A DNA stretch of 64,000 nucleotides from Echinococcus granulosus (taxonomy: Eukaryota > Platyhelminthes > Cestoda > Cyclophyllidea > Taeniidae). The position numbers and the translations under genes are program-made. The notes below the pieces were generated by a model, which saw only the letters and a program-made list of their open reading frames with translations, was not told the DNA's origin and did no database searches. The first letter of the stretch is position 1; the number at the start of each line of letters is the position of its first letter. Positions 49,585 to 62,593 of this stretch are shown piece by piece. Where the stretch lies: assembly GCF_000524195.1 (NCBI RefSeq), contig NW_020170464.1, positions 120,431 through 184,430 of the forward strand. The letters are read 5' to 3'.

Positions 49585-52500
49585 GGTTATTCGTGGCGAA
49601 ATCGGCTGCGACAGCATAGGCACCATGCAATGCAGTGAAACCAGTTCCCTTATGTGCTTTGAGGGTATCTGCGCGCTCTTTATAGCCGAGACAGAAAAAC
49701 GGTGTGTGGAACGGTGCAAGTAAGTCTTAAAATGCACAACCACTACTAATAAACGATGAATGAGACTTGTAGTGACAAAAACCATTAATGATTATTCCCT
49801 ATTTATTTGCTGTTAGGCTATATAAGTTTTACCTTTTAGATGCTATCCGGGATATTTTGGCGAATATTGCCAGTTTCGTGATAGTAAGTGACTTACAGTA
49901 CTGTAAAGATTTCAGTCATAAATTTGTGCACTAAATTGGTGAAATTTTTTATTTTATCTTCCCGAAAATTTTGAAGCTAAAGCAGCTCTTATTTGATAGG
50001 TTCAATATTTGCCACGGCTGGAATAGTAGGAGGCATAATTGGGATATTTTTACTCATTTTCCTTGGATCCCTTATCTGGTGTTGCTGGTAAGTTAAGTCA
50101 CCTTTCTCATTTTTGAAGTCACTCCTATGGCTTCTCATAGAAATGTTTAATTTTGGTTTTTTTTCCGCCAAAAAAGGTACTTGACATGGTAGGTAATAGC
50201 CATTTTTCGGATGAAGTGAATTTGGATTCCCTTGTCAGTGCTAGCGCTAACATGGCCTACATACTAACTGGTGGTTAAGATCTCTCACTACTCCCCTTCA
50301 ATGGGTATGCAGATTCGTTTACACCTAAATCGCGGTTGAATACTAATTTGTTGTAACTAGGGAGAATTTTCTTACTGATTAAGCATGGCAGTGCCTTCGC
50401 AACAGCCATTTGTAGGGTTCCTTTTTGTCACCACTTTGCTTCACGGAATTTCATTTTGTGTATTTTTAACCGTGTGTTAGACTGCGGCTAAAGCTTGAGT
50501 CTTCACAGGTTACACTTCCGCTCGGCGGCTAGGCATTGGGAACCACGCTAGTAGCCTCCCAGCTATTTTTTACATTAGGAACTTGGATGTTCTACCACAC
50601 GACTACAGCTTGCTACGACTTCAGGGAAGACTCAAAGGATACTCTAGAATGTCGCTTCCAAACTGAAGCATTTGATTCCCTTTCCATCATATCAACACAA
50701 TTCTTGAATTGTATAGCCAAAATAACCGACGAAAAGGTAGAGCATAATGGATCAACTGAAGAGGCTGATTGAACGATAGCTTCAAGAATGGCTTATTTGT
50801 AATGCGTAACCTCAAAATAACCCAGAAGCCATGTTTAAGGAAGTGCTTTGCATCATCCCAGCACTCTACCACAACTTTACACACATAGATTTTTTCTCCA
50901 GAAGAAGAAATGTTTAATCATAGTGAAATAAACTGACGGAAAATGACTTTCCCCGTCTAAAATGCCGGGATGATTAGAACAAAACTTTTCATTTTAAATT
51001 CACGGGCTAAACTGCTACTACTCTCGTTGAAATCGGCAACTTTTTAGCGTAGATGTATATACAGCGCTTTTGTGAATGGGCGACTTAAACTACCGGTGGC
51101 GTAAACTTAACTTTTGCCTTTGATCTCACTTCTTGCTGCTCCTGTATGTTAAAGAAAGAAATTATTTGGATGAACTAGGTTCAAAGTGTATTATTTCTTA
51201 ACAAGGAAGAAGATATGCAGCGTGATATCACAAGATACCCGAAATTTTGTCCACCAAGGGTCATTTTTGATTGTTTTGTCCCCACCATTATTCTCCCTGG
51301 TTCGGCTCACTGCATCATATGCCAAATTGTATCTGCGTGTGAACAAAACCTGCCTTTTTTGACTCCTTCAAAACTCATGTAACATTAGCCCGCCAGTCAC
51401 GCGTAACAATGTGGAGGCGAATTTTTTGCGTATCCTTTTTATTCACTTAATCCAATGCTGTGATTGGTTAAAGTTGAGTAAAGCTTATCTCATATCAGAG
51501 TTCAACTCGCTTTGTCACGCACCTGTTGCATCAAGCGTCTGGAGGTCACGCGGGATGCACACACTTTCTTGCCACCTCATTTGATGGCAACAAAATTAAG
51601 TTTTGAAGCCGCTTTCTTACTTCCTTTCTTCTTTCTCCTTTTACTTCGTTAAATTTGATTGGTGAAAGTTTACTTGTTGCAAATAGCATCGACAAGTAAT
51701 TTCTCTGGTTGTAGCGATTTGACACCGACATGAGAAAAAAAAACAGTTCACCGGGAGGATTCGCTTAGTTAGTGGCATAGTGCATGCACTTTTGATCGGT
51801 ACATCGGCCTTAAGTCAATTCTGACCCTCAGAATGACATTCAAATGGAGGAAAAAAAGCATTTCACTCCACACACGAAATCGGAAAATAGTTAACACAGC
51901 AACCGTTTTACAGTTTGCTTTTAGCCAGATAATGATTGGTCTACTAGCATTATCTCCGAGGTATAATCTTGCTAGACTAACAATTTTCTCTGAGAGCTAC
52001 TTCATTATCCAAGTGCCAATTTCTTCTTCTTTCAGTCATTCGCGCCGAAAGAGGTAAGCCTGTTGCGCCATGTTTGATGGAACGATTTGCACGCGTTTGC
52101 CCTGTCTGACCCGCCTTGACTACCACTGCACACTAGTCCCCAGCCCATCTCATGCGGGCGGGCAGGCAGGGTTGGGCAAATCACCACCACTACGTGCATG
52201 TGCATTGTGAGAAAAAACGCCATCTGTTAGCCTCCTCTTTAGCCCAAAAAAGCTGCTAAAAATAGGTTACATCTGATTTTGTCGCCATGGGGTGGTTTTA
52301 AAAGGTGGTACAGTGTACCACCTCCGTGCATCACGGAAGATATGCTTTTCTAACCATGCACCTTAGCACCCTATAATGCTCTTCAGAAGCTCATCGTCTT
52401 TACACGACTATCTTTGTAAACCATGATTGCTTGTAAAACCAGGTAAAAATCCACTATGCGTTGCTAAAAAGGTGAGGCCTTGAATTTCCACTTGATTAAA

Positions 52501-53500
52501 CGCATTATTTGCCTTTTACTTGTCAACGAAATACGAGTACTCATCATGAGCTCAAATCCTAACTTGAAATTGCTTTTTTCATCTCGCTGTGAAGGCATAG
52601 GTTAAATCAGGAGTGGGAAAGAGAACAAAACAATCCCACAGACATTGAAAGCAACCCCCACTTGAGTAACGCGCCAAATCAGAGAAGCCAATCAGAGGTG
52701 AGTGAGTAGGACTCATGATTAACTGAATTAATTAGGGGAAAAAACCTAATTTTGAAGTAAAACTACACCATTTTTGTAGTTTTGCAGAATTCCCTTACTC
52801 GTACGAGAGAATAAGTGCATGCATTTACATGAATCAGTGCACCTAATTGCATTTTCTTCGAGTCTTCTGGTAAACTGGTGCCATGAATATAATTTAGGGG
52901 TCCCGCCTTGGCTCATTTAAAACGCAATGGGCCTATCATTTTATGAATCATAAAACCCTGTGCTGCTGTTTGCGCGTGTGTGTATTTTGGCAAGAATTCA
53001 AAGACTGCACCTACCGTCCAAGGGGCTTTTTTAAATAAACTACTTTAAACAAAGGAGAAAAGGAGTTGGCATTTGTGAGATTTCCCATGGCAGTAGGTCA
53101 CCCCCTTAGCAGTGGCACGATTATGTGGATGTGTGCAGCCTGTGTCCATGAGAAAACCGAAAATTCAAACCCTTTATTGAACAATTTTGAATTTTTCAAT
53201 GATGTATTCTCTAAAATCATGAATGACTCGACTAATTTATGCTGAAATCCATGCCTTTAGCATCTAGCAGACCGTCCACGAAGTGGATACTACGAGCACG
53301 AGTTGTGTGGTGACATGGACAATGGTAACAACGGCAACGACAGCGCAGTGAACATCGATCGGATGGAGACTGCAGAGAACCCTGACAGCACCAGGGAGAC
53401 ATCTCATCTCTTAGCCTACGACGAGACGGATCATCAAGCCATGGAGATTTCAATAAAGCCACCCTCATCCCACCAGGAGACCAGTGCCTCTCCTGGATAG
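49585..53500 (+). CDS. Membrane-anchored EGF-module protein, candidate ErbB ligand (5' end missing)
   Basis: Six exons with agreeing phases: 49585-49719, 49840-49883 (44 nt), 50000-50087, 52036-52053 (18 nt), 52387-52415 (29 nt) and 53268-53500, encoding the last 181 residues. Residue numbers count from the first full codon, at 49,586. The extracellular part has eight cysteines. The last module has C16-x7-C24-x4-C29-x14-C44-x1-C46-x8-C55, with the end CKCYPGYFGEYCQFRD closely recalling GYIGERCQYRD of human EGF. Only about seven residues separate it from one hydrophobic helix (about 62-86, ATAGIVGGIIGIFLLIFLG). A basic stop-transfer follows (CHSRRKR), then a polar tail rich in Ser, Asp, Glu and Asn. 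The intron between C44 and C46, phase 2, is the position characteristic of EGF, TGF-alpha and neuregulin genes. Deviations: Tyr instead of Arg before C55, an extra Cys pair (C8, C40), and no Leu after the module. The role as a growth-factor precursor for a flatworm EGF receptor is inferred. Another EGF-TM protein is possible. Confidence 0.72.
50088..52035 (+). other. Intron within EGF-module gene
   Basis: 1,948 bases from GTAAGT to TTCTTCTTTCAG, phase 2. No nested gene seen. Confidence 0.6.
52416..53267 (+). other. Last intron of EGF-module gene
   Basis: 852 bases from GTAAAC to TTTAGCATCTAG. Two nearby alternative acceptors exist (after TTTAG and after TAGCAG). The one used here keeps the long tail open with a phase-1 junction. 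Confidence 0.5.
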
Positions 53501-56500
53501 GGCTTAGATCCAAACTCTGCCCCCTTGTATACATCAATCATTTAACGCAATCGGACTTGTTCCTCTTCCAAATCCATCAAACAAGGTTGTAATTTATTCT
53601 CCCCAAATCCTTAATGTTGCATTTGTGGCACTTTTGATTAATCAGTACTCTGCACTTTGAGCCACATCGGCGACCTTCTCCTTTTTCTTCTTCCGTGTCG
53701 GTATAAGTCAACTTCATAAGGACAATGAGTTCCTCGACGATAATCATTTTATATACGCAACCAATTTGATGCTTTGTATTCCTGCAACGCTCGTTAGCTA
53801 AAAACAGGTATTAAAACAGAGATTGAATCTAGCAATTATCAAATGGCTGCCAATGGGAAAGCGTGTTTAGTAGGTTAAAGGGAATCTTTGTTAAAAGAAG
53901 GGAATGGGTAAAATGCCTTTTTTTCAAAAAACAAAACCATCATAAAGATTTTTTGCCTGTTTTTCTCCTTTTTTTTGTAAGATTTGACTAATTTTCTGGT
54001 CTCACAGAGTTGAATTTCACTTTTTGCACTTAAGGTAAAAAAACCAAAAAACAGAAATTATTTGAAGATCAAAATGCGCTTTCAACAAGTTCAAAAAGTT
54101 AAGGAAAGAATTGAAGTTAGGATCTCCAGAAGCACACTCTTGTCACCGAGGCTGGACCGAGGATGGGTGTAAATTTTGGCGGTTAATCGGGTGGTGTGAG
54201 GTTGTGAGCTGCCATCCGCCATGATTGGTTCAACTTCCTTTTAGAATGAGAAAGGGGTAATTAAAGAACTAAATATAGTGTAATAGCTCCGTTACTTTAC
54301 CCTTCCTCTAGAAGTGAAGAATGTTTAGGGGAAGACTAATTTGCTGTACAATTTGGTGCTATCCCAAACACTCGGTTCTATGAGAGGGAGAGGATTGTAG
54401 TTAGTCGCCACCTTGGGGGGCCGATGAACATGGTCTCGGTAAAGAGGATGGTTCAATCTTAGGGCCTGAGTTAATTTGAAAAGAGGTTTACAAACAAACT
54501 ACATGTAATGCAACAGGTCAGATGTCAAACTGTCTTTTTTTAACCTGCAGTTTTTACTTTTGGAGCCTATTTGAGATGTTATTTACCTCTAAAACGTTGC
54601 CTCAAAAAGTAGACTTTTTCCAAATTTGGGGAAATAGTGGGAATTAATGAGTGATTACTATAATACCATTATTCTCGAACCTGCTTTAACTAGCTCAGTT
54701 GTGTCAAATTAGTGCTGTAAATTTGCTTTATCCTTTGAGACGACGAGTAGATATGCATGTGGTCCAGAGATCCCGGGTAGCATCTTTTACTTCTTCCACC
54801 TGGTTCACGAGTTATCTAGCCTGCTTAAAAGTCAATTTACCCCGTGATCGGAGTGATCAAGGGTGACTGTTTAATAGCTTGTTTTAGGCAGATCGCAATT
54901 TTTCCAGTAGGAACAACCTTTTAAGGCTAGATCAGACCTAATCGCTACAAAAGTGGTCTAAAAAGGTCTTTTCAACTGCCAAAGGCTAATAAAATAGATG
55001 ATCAGCTTCAGTAAGGTTTACATGAATACTGAAGCATTAACATTCTACCGACGCACCAAAAGCGACTTAGATCGGTCGATTTTTAAAGCACCTCATACCG
55101 ATACGTAGGGCTTCTATAGAAGAAAACGCCTTTAAGTGCTCCATTTAATGAGCCGATTACCACTGCTAATTACAATCCATTCCAGTAGACACATGTTAAA
55201 ACCGCCATCTCTACTTACAAAAACCCTATTCTGTCCAAAGCCATCTCCATTTCCAGCTGTCCATTTTGCATGTTCGTTTGGCATGTCTAATGTCAAGAAA
55301 AGGTGATAACCATCATTTAGGGAAATACGGGGGAGGAGGAGAAAGAAGAGGAGGCTGTGTCTCTCGCTTACTTCTTCACTCTCAAGGCTGGTAAAACGGT
55401 CTCCTCAAGTGCGAGATTTTCGATATCGGCTCTTACATTGTCCAATGATAGTGTAGGGTTTGCTCACCACAGTTTAAATCGTATGAAGTTTTCTTGCACA
55501 CCTTCGAGTTGCATCTAGGTTTCAGTCATAAATGCTTGGTCTTCATCAAGTAAACAAATGTAGTAAACATTTTTGTCGGCAATGCATCGAGAACAAAGCA
55601 ATGTAGTCTACTGGGGGTGAAAGAGTGCTTGCCATCAAACTGTGCAGTTGTGGGTAAATGGTGGGCTGCGTGGTGGGTGGATCGTTTAGGGATAAGGTGT
55701 GAGGTACTCTTTTGCTTGACAAGCCATTTTTCATCTGAAGTCCATCAGTCAGTCAGCAAACAATTTAGATTGCTTAACTGACTTTTAAGACGTAGAGTGA
55801 AGGCCGAAATAAAAGTCCTCTAATTTTTCAGCCATCATTTAAATTGATGAGGATGTAAATGAATTGTATCATCAATTATAAGGTTAAATACCACAGAACA
55901 GTATTGACACGGTAACCACGACGTAATGTGGCAATGTCGATACATGATCACGGATTGTTAATAAAGTGGATTATCCTTAAATTATTTGTTACCCCAATTA
56001 AATGTTTTTAAACCATTGCTAAACTACCATTTTGCCAATATAACTTTCCCAATTGCTGTACAGACTTAACGAGAAGCTTCTGCGACTTTTGCACTGACGT
56101 TCAGTTTGTAAATCAGACAAGTTCAAAACTCATCCATCGGGCTCAAAATAACAGTAGAAGAAGAGGAAGCGCAGTAAAGTTTGCGATACCGATAGACTGA
56201 AAGATATCTCTGCTGCTTTTTGTAATGCCTACAAGCAGTCACATCCACTTTACATATCTAAACAAATTAACACATCGAACTAAACCTAAAAATCAAAAGA
56301 AATTTTTGACGCATGACACCTACGGAGATGATTCAAATGAGAAACTTAAAAATAAGGCAGCATCAGTTGGCCTCTTCTCTTCAGTCCCGCAAAGCCTGAA
56401 TGGTTTTATTTGCGATGATTAAAAGTAAGTGGTACATGTTTGTTAGGGCATAGCCCATAGGCACCAGCCGCATGAATAAGTGGACGCCATCAATCCCTAA

Positions 56501-57120
56501 GGATGAGACGAAGTCTGGTGCACGAACTTTAGCAATCTGTAAACCTCTCCATGCTATACAAGTATAAGACGTCTTCCTCTCGTCAATCTTCTCGACCCGT
56601 GGATCAGAACTAGGAGGTAGAGGAGAGAAAAGTCAAAATATTAGAAAAGTAGGCGAGCATATAGTTGCAAAATTTGTGCTAAATCTTTAATTATGTATCT
56701 GAAAAGCAAACCGGTTAGTTAACATAATTTTAAAACTAAAATTAGAAAAAATATTTTTTGTAGTCTTGATCCTTTTTAATGGGTATGGAGCACGATATCA
56801 GGAGTGTGTTCCTTTAAATAAGCAACGGCATTGTTGGTGTTTTTGAAGCATTTTTCATAGGCAAAATAGGCGATTCAAATAGGCTGTATTTTTGACTTTT
56901 CCAATTTAAAAGAAGTTAATTTACCTCTGCACAACCATCCAGGCAGTAAGGATTTTACTTTAAGTGGGGCAGCAAGTAAGTTGGCTCTAATTTTTTTAGT
57001 CATGTATCGAAATTCAACAGTAACCGCGTTATTGTCACTTCGCACCTCAGTATCTCCTTGTTGTCCTCCACTGTCAAGCCATTAGAAATGGAATTTTTGC
57101 TTTGCTTAAAACTTTAACAG
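53501..57120. other. No firm gene; one locally open segment
   Basis: At about 55,316-55,518 both strands are open. The minus strand reads ADIENLALEETVLPALRVKK before a GTAAGC. The plus strand reads a Ser-rich string ending in TAG. I cannot choose between them and list neither as coding. The rest is AT-rich without recognisable features. Confidence 0.35.
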
Positions 57121-57252
57121 TGGGTTGCAGTGATTCGACATTTTGTTTAGATGCGTGTATAGCTGAGCGGGCTCTTGAGTTTCTGCGGCTTGCACATCCA
57201 CCCTGCGACGCGTCCCTCGGAACATGCCAGCAGCCTCCCAGCCATTGTCTGT
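57121..57252 (+). other. GC-rich island, candidate exon of uncertain strand
   Basis: A GC-rich island in AT-rich DNA, bounded on the plus strand by CTTTAACAG and GTTAGT. The plus strand reads a cysteine-rich string (GCSDSTFCLDAC, then PPCDASLGTCQQPPSHCL). The minus strand is also open (NGWEAAGMFRGTRRRVDVQ onward to TAA at 57,106) after an ACACAG acceptor. Local composition suggests an exon on one strand. No family recognised. Confidence 0.25.
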
Positions 57253-59880
57253 GTTAGTGAACAAAGTGCTCTCTCTTACGCTCCTTTGGCTTATTAAAAT
57301 CTCGGGGAGGCCTCTTGACTTCACAGAGCACACATATTTGTTCACTCTTACCTACATTTATAGCTTGTAATTCATTCTAAGTTGTGAATTTTATTACCAC
57401 TTTTAACCTCTTATTCGACGCAGTAGCGCTGACAATTTTTTTGGCTAACTGACAAGTCCTGGTTATCACACATAATTGCATGCAATTTTCGGATTGCTAA
57501 GGTAAAGCGCTTTTGGCACCAATGGACATGCAGCAGCTTACCATGACTACGCAATAGCCGAGTTTAAATGCCACACGACGCAGACGATAAAATTGGCAAA
57601 AGATTCGGTAATATCTCATGGCGTTTTGAAAGGACAGATGCAAAGTTGACACAACGTGCGATTGTCAGTTGAAAATCTGTCGTCCTGTCAATGATAATAC
57701 CAAAAATACATAAGCCCAAAAAGACCAGGAGAGCAAAAGTAAGACTTCCTGACTTTGACTTTTGTTTGATTTAAAGTGTTTTATTACCCTTGTTTCAAAT
57801 ATGTCTTTTGGTCAGGAATTGCCCCCAAATGGTCATATTTTCCAAAACCCATTATTCTTAAAATATGATAAGCAGTGTGGTGCTGTGATCGAAAAAAAAA
57901 TTTGCAAGGGAAATTTAAAATTAAAAAGGAACCGCCCATTTTTTGCTGTTACTTTTTCTAACTCCAACTTCAGACCCTTGGATCAGGAAGATGAACTGGA
58001 GGAAAACACGCCATGTTTTACTTTGAGTAGAATGAAGATTTACATATTGACACGTTTTTTTGGTGTTAGTTCCCTCCTTGCCCATGGAGATCAACGAGAT
58101 TTGCACGGCCAAACGGTTGGCCTAAACCGACCACTTGTCGCATGAAAGGGCGGCAAGAGCGCCACCAAGGACACCTGAGCCCAGACTCGTTTGAATGGAA
58201 ATTATGTTGTGAAAGATAAAGCAGACCAAAGTGGTACACTAACGAGCCTTCACATTACCGCTCACCTATATTTATGGATGAATGTCGGAATGCTAGGTGC
58301 AAATAAGGAAGGTTGTTTTGGCCCTTTGCAGCAACTGGGGCAGCCCAAGAAGAGAATTTCCTGCCAAACGATGGTATTTTCGCCAAACACTGATTGATTA
58401 CACGATGCCTAAGATAAATTAGATTTGATTAACAGAATAACCGCTATCGCCTATCATTCGTGAAACTTTGATTTGAAGGTATGGATAGTCTTCCACAATT
58501 CGTTTGGAATTTGGAATCGGGCCCCCATCAATCTTATCTTGGCAATCGCATCGCATTTTAGTCATCACCGACGAAAAATGTGGAGTGGACACCGCGTTTT
58601 TTCTACCCAGATGGAAGAAATCCACGTTTTTGCGCGTATTAGTGTGTGTGCATGTGCCACCAACCCAGTCGCGTCACCAATGCCTTTTCAACTGAACTTC
58701 ACCACTACTTCTTTCTAATTATTCAATCATTTTATCTTCGAAATGCAAATTGTTCGGTGCTTTAAAATTAAAATTCCTCCCAATTGCTAACGCAGTATTT
58801 AACTTCGGATTTCCGGCCAGCAAATTTTATTTACACACAGAGAATCCAACATCTCAAATTTAATGGGTTATTTTGTACTAAAGTGACTAAAGCAAACTTC
58901 ATTGCAAAGGTGGAAAATAAGGGGATTGTGTATGATAATGTATAAAACTCTTTTGGCTTGGACAAAGTCATACCAATTACTTAAACAATTGCGCAAAGTA
59001 GATATAAAGTTGGGAATATGCGAAAGCACTTAATTTCTATACCTACCTGAGTAATGTCTGCGATTCTACTAAAATTCCAAACTCTTAATTGAGTATTGCA
59101 GTCAGTAGTCTTTAATATACATCGGATTTTCCGTACAAATTAAGCAAGTAAAACATTTATATAACATTGGAGATGGAAGGTAATTACATACATGAGGCTT
59201 GTTACTTGACTGTTTTACACTAAGTTTATTCGCATTAATTAAGTCGGATCCTCCAATGGGAAATGGGGGGAAGGCAGCCACTCGCACCATTACAAACCAA
59301 CGTTTTCATATGAATTTGAATTAAAACATACAAAGTGTTGATTAATATGCAGGAGTTTCGTACTCATTGGCTGGTTTTACAAACACCGGCATTGCTAGGA
59401 AGGCTCACTCAGAGTTCGCATTTTGACTTGCAGGTCAAATCAACGCCCACGTAATGACTAATTAAACGCCCACGTCAACTTAGGAGCTGTATTTACAGAG
59501 ACAAATAGTTTAGCCCTGTCCACGTCATTCGTTGCTTGCAGTAGCAATGGATTCTACAATCTCGGTAATGCGTTTGATAAAACAACTGCGCAATTAGGGA
59601 CAAGAAAAGGGTGGGACGGAGTCATTGTAGTAGCTGACTAAAGTATCCGAATATAATATGCGAAATGAAGCAGCGAAACGACAAAAAGAGTGCTTTGATG
59701 CAGAGAGGTGGATACATTTGTCAACTGGCAGTGGAACTTTTAATAAGCTTTGAGGCATGAATACATAACAGTGGAAACCTAGACAACAGCACTTAGAGGA
59801 TATTTCCTTGGGGTCTACCTTGACGACAACTGGTGAGTGCACTTTAATTAAACCAAACTGTAAAATTGCCGCGAAAAATA
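57253..59880. other. No firm gene
   Basis: A 128-codon open frame at 57,762-58,145 (+) contains a plausible acceptor (CTCCAACTTCAG) before PLDQEDELEENTPCF. No domain is recognisable, and the first half is AT-driven. Nothing else supported. Confidence 0.35.
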
Positions 59881-60040
59881 CATTGTCGATATTGGCAGCA
59901 GGGAAGGAGGTGACCAGTTGATTACATTTTTTTGCTTATTATCCATAAAAGAGATTATTGCATTGTCGATATTGGCAGCAGGGAAGGAGGTGACCAGTTG
60001 ATTGCATTTTTTTGCTTATTATCCATAAAAGAGATTATTG
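59881..60040 (+). repeat. Recent 80-bp tandem duplication
   Basis: 59,881-59,960 and 59,961-60,040 are identical except for one base (A at 59,924, G at 60,004). Each unit runs from CATTGTCGATATTGGCAGCA to AAAAGAGATTATTG. The near-identity indicates a recent event or an assembly artefact. Confidence 0.95.
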
Positions 60041-62593
60041 CAGTGTACCGGATCTCCTCTGGAGGATTCGTCAAAGGCGAACAGAGAGGTTGGGAAAGGA
60101 GCCATTAAGCGGAAGTACAAACCGCTGGAACCGAAGTGTTCGTGCAATTAAATACCCAATTGTAAAAACATTGCAAAAGTACAAAGCCTTTTGTGGTGAT
60201 TTTAATGGTCGCTATTTACCTTCGGACGCAACGAGTCGTCGCGTGAACTGCAGTAAAAAAAAGGAGGTTCGAAGATAGCTTTAGCTCACGCTTTGGAAAG
60301 CATGCTACATTAGTAGTGGCAGTATATATTGTAGGCCTGGTTAGGATTTCTAAATGTCACGTCCTATGAAGGACAGAATATATTAGGGAAGAATACATTT
60401 GAGAGATATCGTTAAAGGTAAGAAAATGTTACACAAAGAGCGTAGCCTGTGTGTCAGTTACAGGCGAAGACACACGTCAATTCTTTCGAGTGAAGATCTG
60501 GTAAGGCTTTTATTTGTATATATTTACAGTTATTTGAAATTGACACATTCCAGTTTTGAGGCCCAAAGCTTCAGCTTGGACAAGAATAGGCCCTGTGTTA
60601 ATTTTTTTGGAGTGAGTCCTTCTAAGATACAGCCAGCGGCAATAGATTTTCATCCCCATAAAGCTTGGATTAGGCAACCGGGCAGCCATCAGAATCAAGA
60701 AAATCTCTACTGCCAACGCACTGGCCCGCGTCTTCCCTGAAGGTGTAATGAGGAATTTCATTATAGAAGAATTGCTTATTGTTGGGGCAAAACTGGCTGA
60801 GAAGCTATGGACATGGCTGAAGATCCATGATGTTAAGTGGAAGTAAATCCGCCAGAGAGCGAAGTGCTTCAGCATTTAAACATCTAAAAGTACATTCGAT
60901 TAAAATGGTTTTCCTCCGAAAAAGGAGAGAACTGCATTATTTAATAACATGTAAAAGTGACCATTGTGGACGACTACGTCAGTGCATATTGTGCCAAATT
61001 TAGCCCTCCTTAGATTAGAGTCCTACTTTTTTCACATGCACTTTTTTCGCACTAAATAAACACGCAATTGACGAAAATGAGAGTAGTTATTGTTTAACGT
61101 GGGCTGGTTTATTTACAAAACTTATTATCGTTCCGCGCTTTTAAATGTCACCTGCTAAGAAGGGAAGCCGTAGGCACAATAGTAAAACTGTCTGATTACA
61201 CTTTTTTAAAATCTAATGAGAAAACATGACATTTACCACTTCTTAACTTAGCCTTTGAAAGCTTAGCCCAGACTCCAAAAAGGCCCAATTGACTTGCCAA
61301 TAAAAAAAGTGGAAATGCACTACAAGTAATTGCGCAGCTTTCCTTCATTTATGTGCAAGATATTTTTGTGTTAATATCAAAAACCTAGTGTCTATTTGCC
61401 ATCCACTTTATTTAAAAGATCTGGCTTCATTCATGAAGATCATCTTCACCAGGCACGTTATAAGGATTGACGAATGGCCTGTACTTCAACTGAACGGGCC
61501 TTTCAATTTCCGTAAATGTGCCTCCCGCTGATGGGATGTCGCGCCCCAGATACAGTTTCCGTCGCTTTCATGGGTTAGAAAATAGTTGTCTTTCATACTA
61601 GTATGGTTCCTTGCGGCTTCAAAGGAGACTGAGGGTGCTACAGTCACGTTAATAAGCATGTTCCGTTACGAAATGAAGGGCAAAAGTGGCAAATTATTTT
61701 AACGATTTTTTTTCCATTTGAATCGTTTCATTCTTGAAATACAGTTATGGCTATAGTAAAGGCAGAAACAAAGGCATTCAAACCCGCTTACCCCACTCCA
61801 GTTTCTTGAAGCCTAAAATTGGTGCCACGGTGGAGAAGAGGGCTTGGAGGCTAGAGGGTATGGTGAGGGCAGGATCACGCCGACCAGCAGAAGTGCAACT
61901 TGTGACGATTTAGTGCCCCGCGTATTTAAGCGAACGGTAAAAACGAAATGTCAGATCACCGCACGATTCCCTAAAATGGGAAACTTTGCCAAAGCTATAC
62001 CAAATATAGTCAGCGAAATTTCTCAGCTGGCTTGCACACAATACTACTGTTAAGTAAAAGTAGCTTAGGCAATGCAGCGAGTTTCTAATTCAAACGCGAG
62101 GTACCTATAAAAGACCTTGGTAATCGAGCAGTTAGCATTAATAAGCTAAACCCCTCTACATATTAATCGCATTATTTTACTCTATAAGCAGTATTATTTC
62201 GTAGTAAACATTAATGAATAAAAAAATGGTGTTCAGCGCAGGAAATCAAACCGCACTTGAGGCCAGTAGGCTCACCCACTCGATATTCCCACTGATACAT
62301 ACTTAAGGACCAAATTACATATAGTACATAATTTATAATACGAAGTGTTAAATATTTTTAAGGAAAAAGCGCGCAAGGAATCATATAATAATGACTGATT
62401 ACATCAGAAGTTATGCAGAGATGGGTTTCAAGAATTAAAGGTATTTTAAACCTTCAAAAAGCATTTTCACAGATAAGTTTAACAAAAAATTTTCAAGCTA
62501 TCTGACAATGATTTGGCTAATACAATCACTGGTTCTAAACTACAAGGTTTTTTAGGATGATTTAAAGGAGAATAAAGAAAATAAGTAATAGTG
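60041..62593. other. No gene recognised
   Basis: AT-rich; the open frames 60,399-60,740 (+) and 60,510-60,875 (-) overlap on opposite strands and have no domain. Confidence 0.4.

Noticed and set aside
57762..58145. 127-codon plus-strand open frame as a single-exon gene
   Set aside because: It starts at TTG, and the left half is A/T-driven Lys/Phe/Asn string. Only the part after 57,971 is exon-like, and no partner exon was found.
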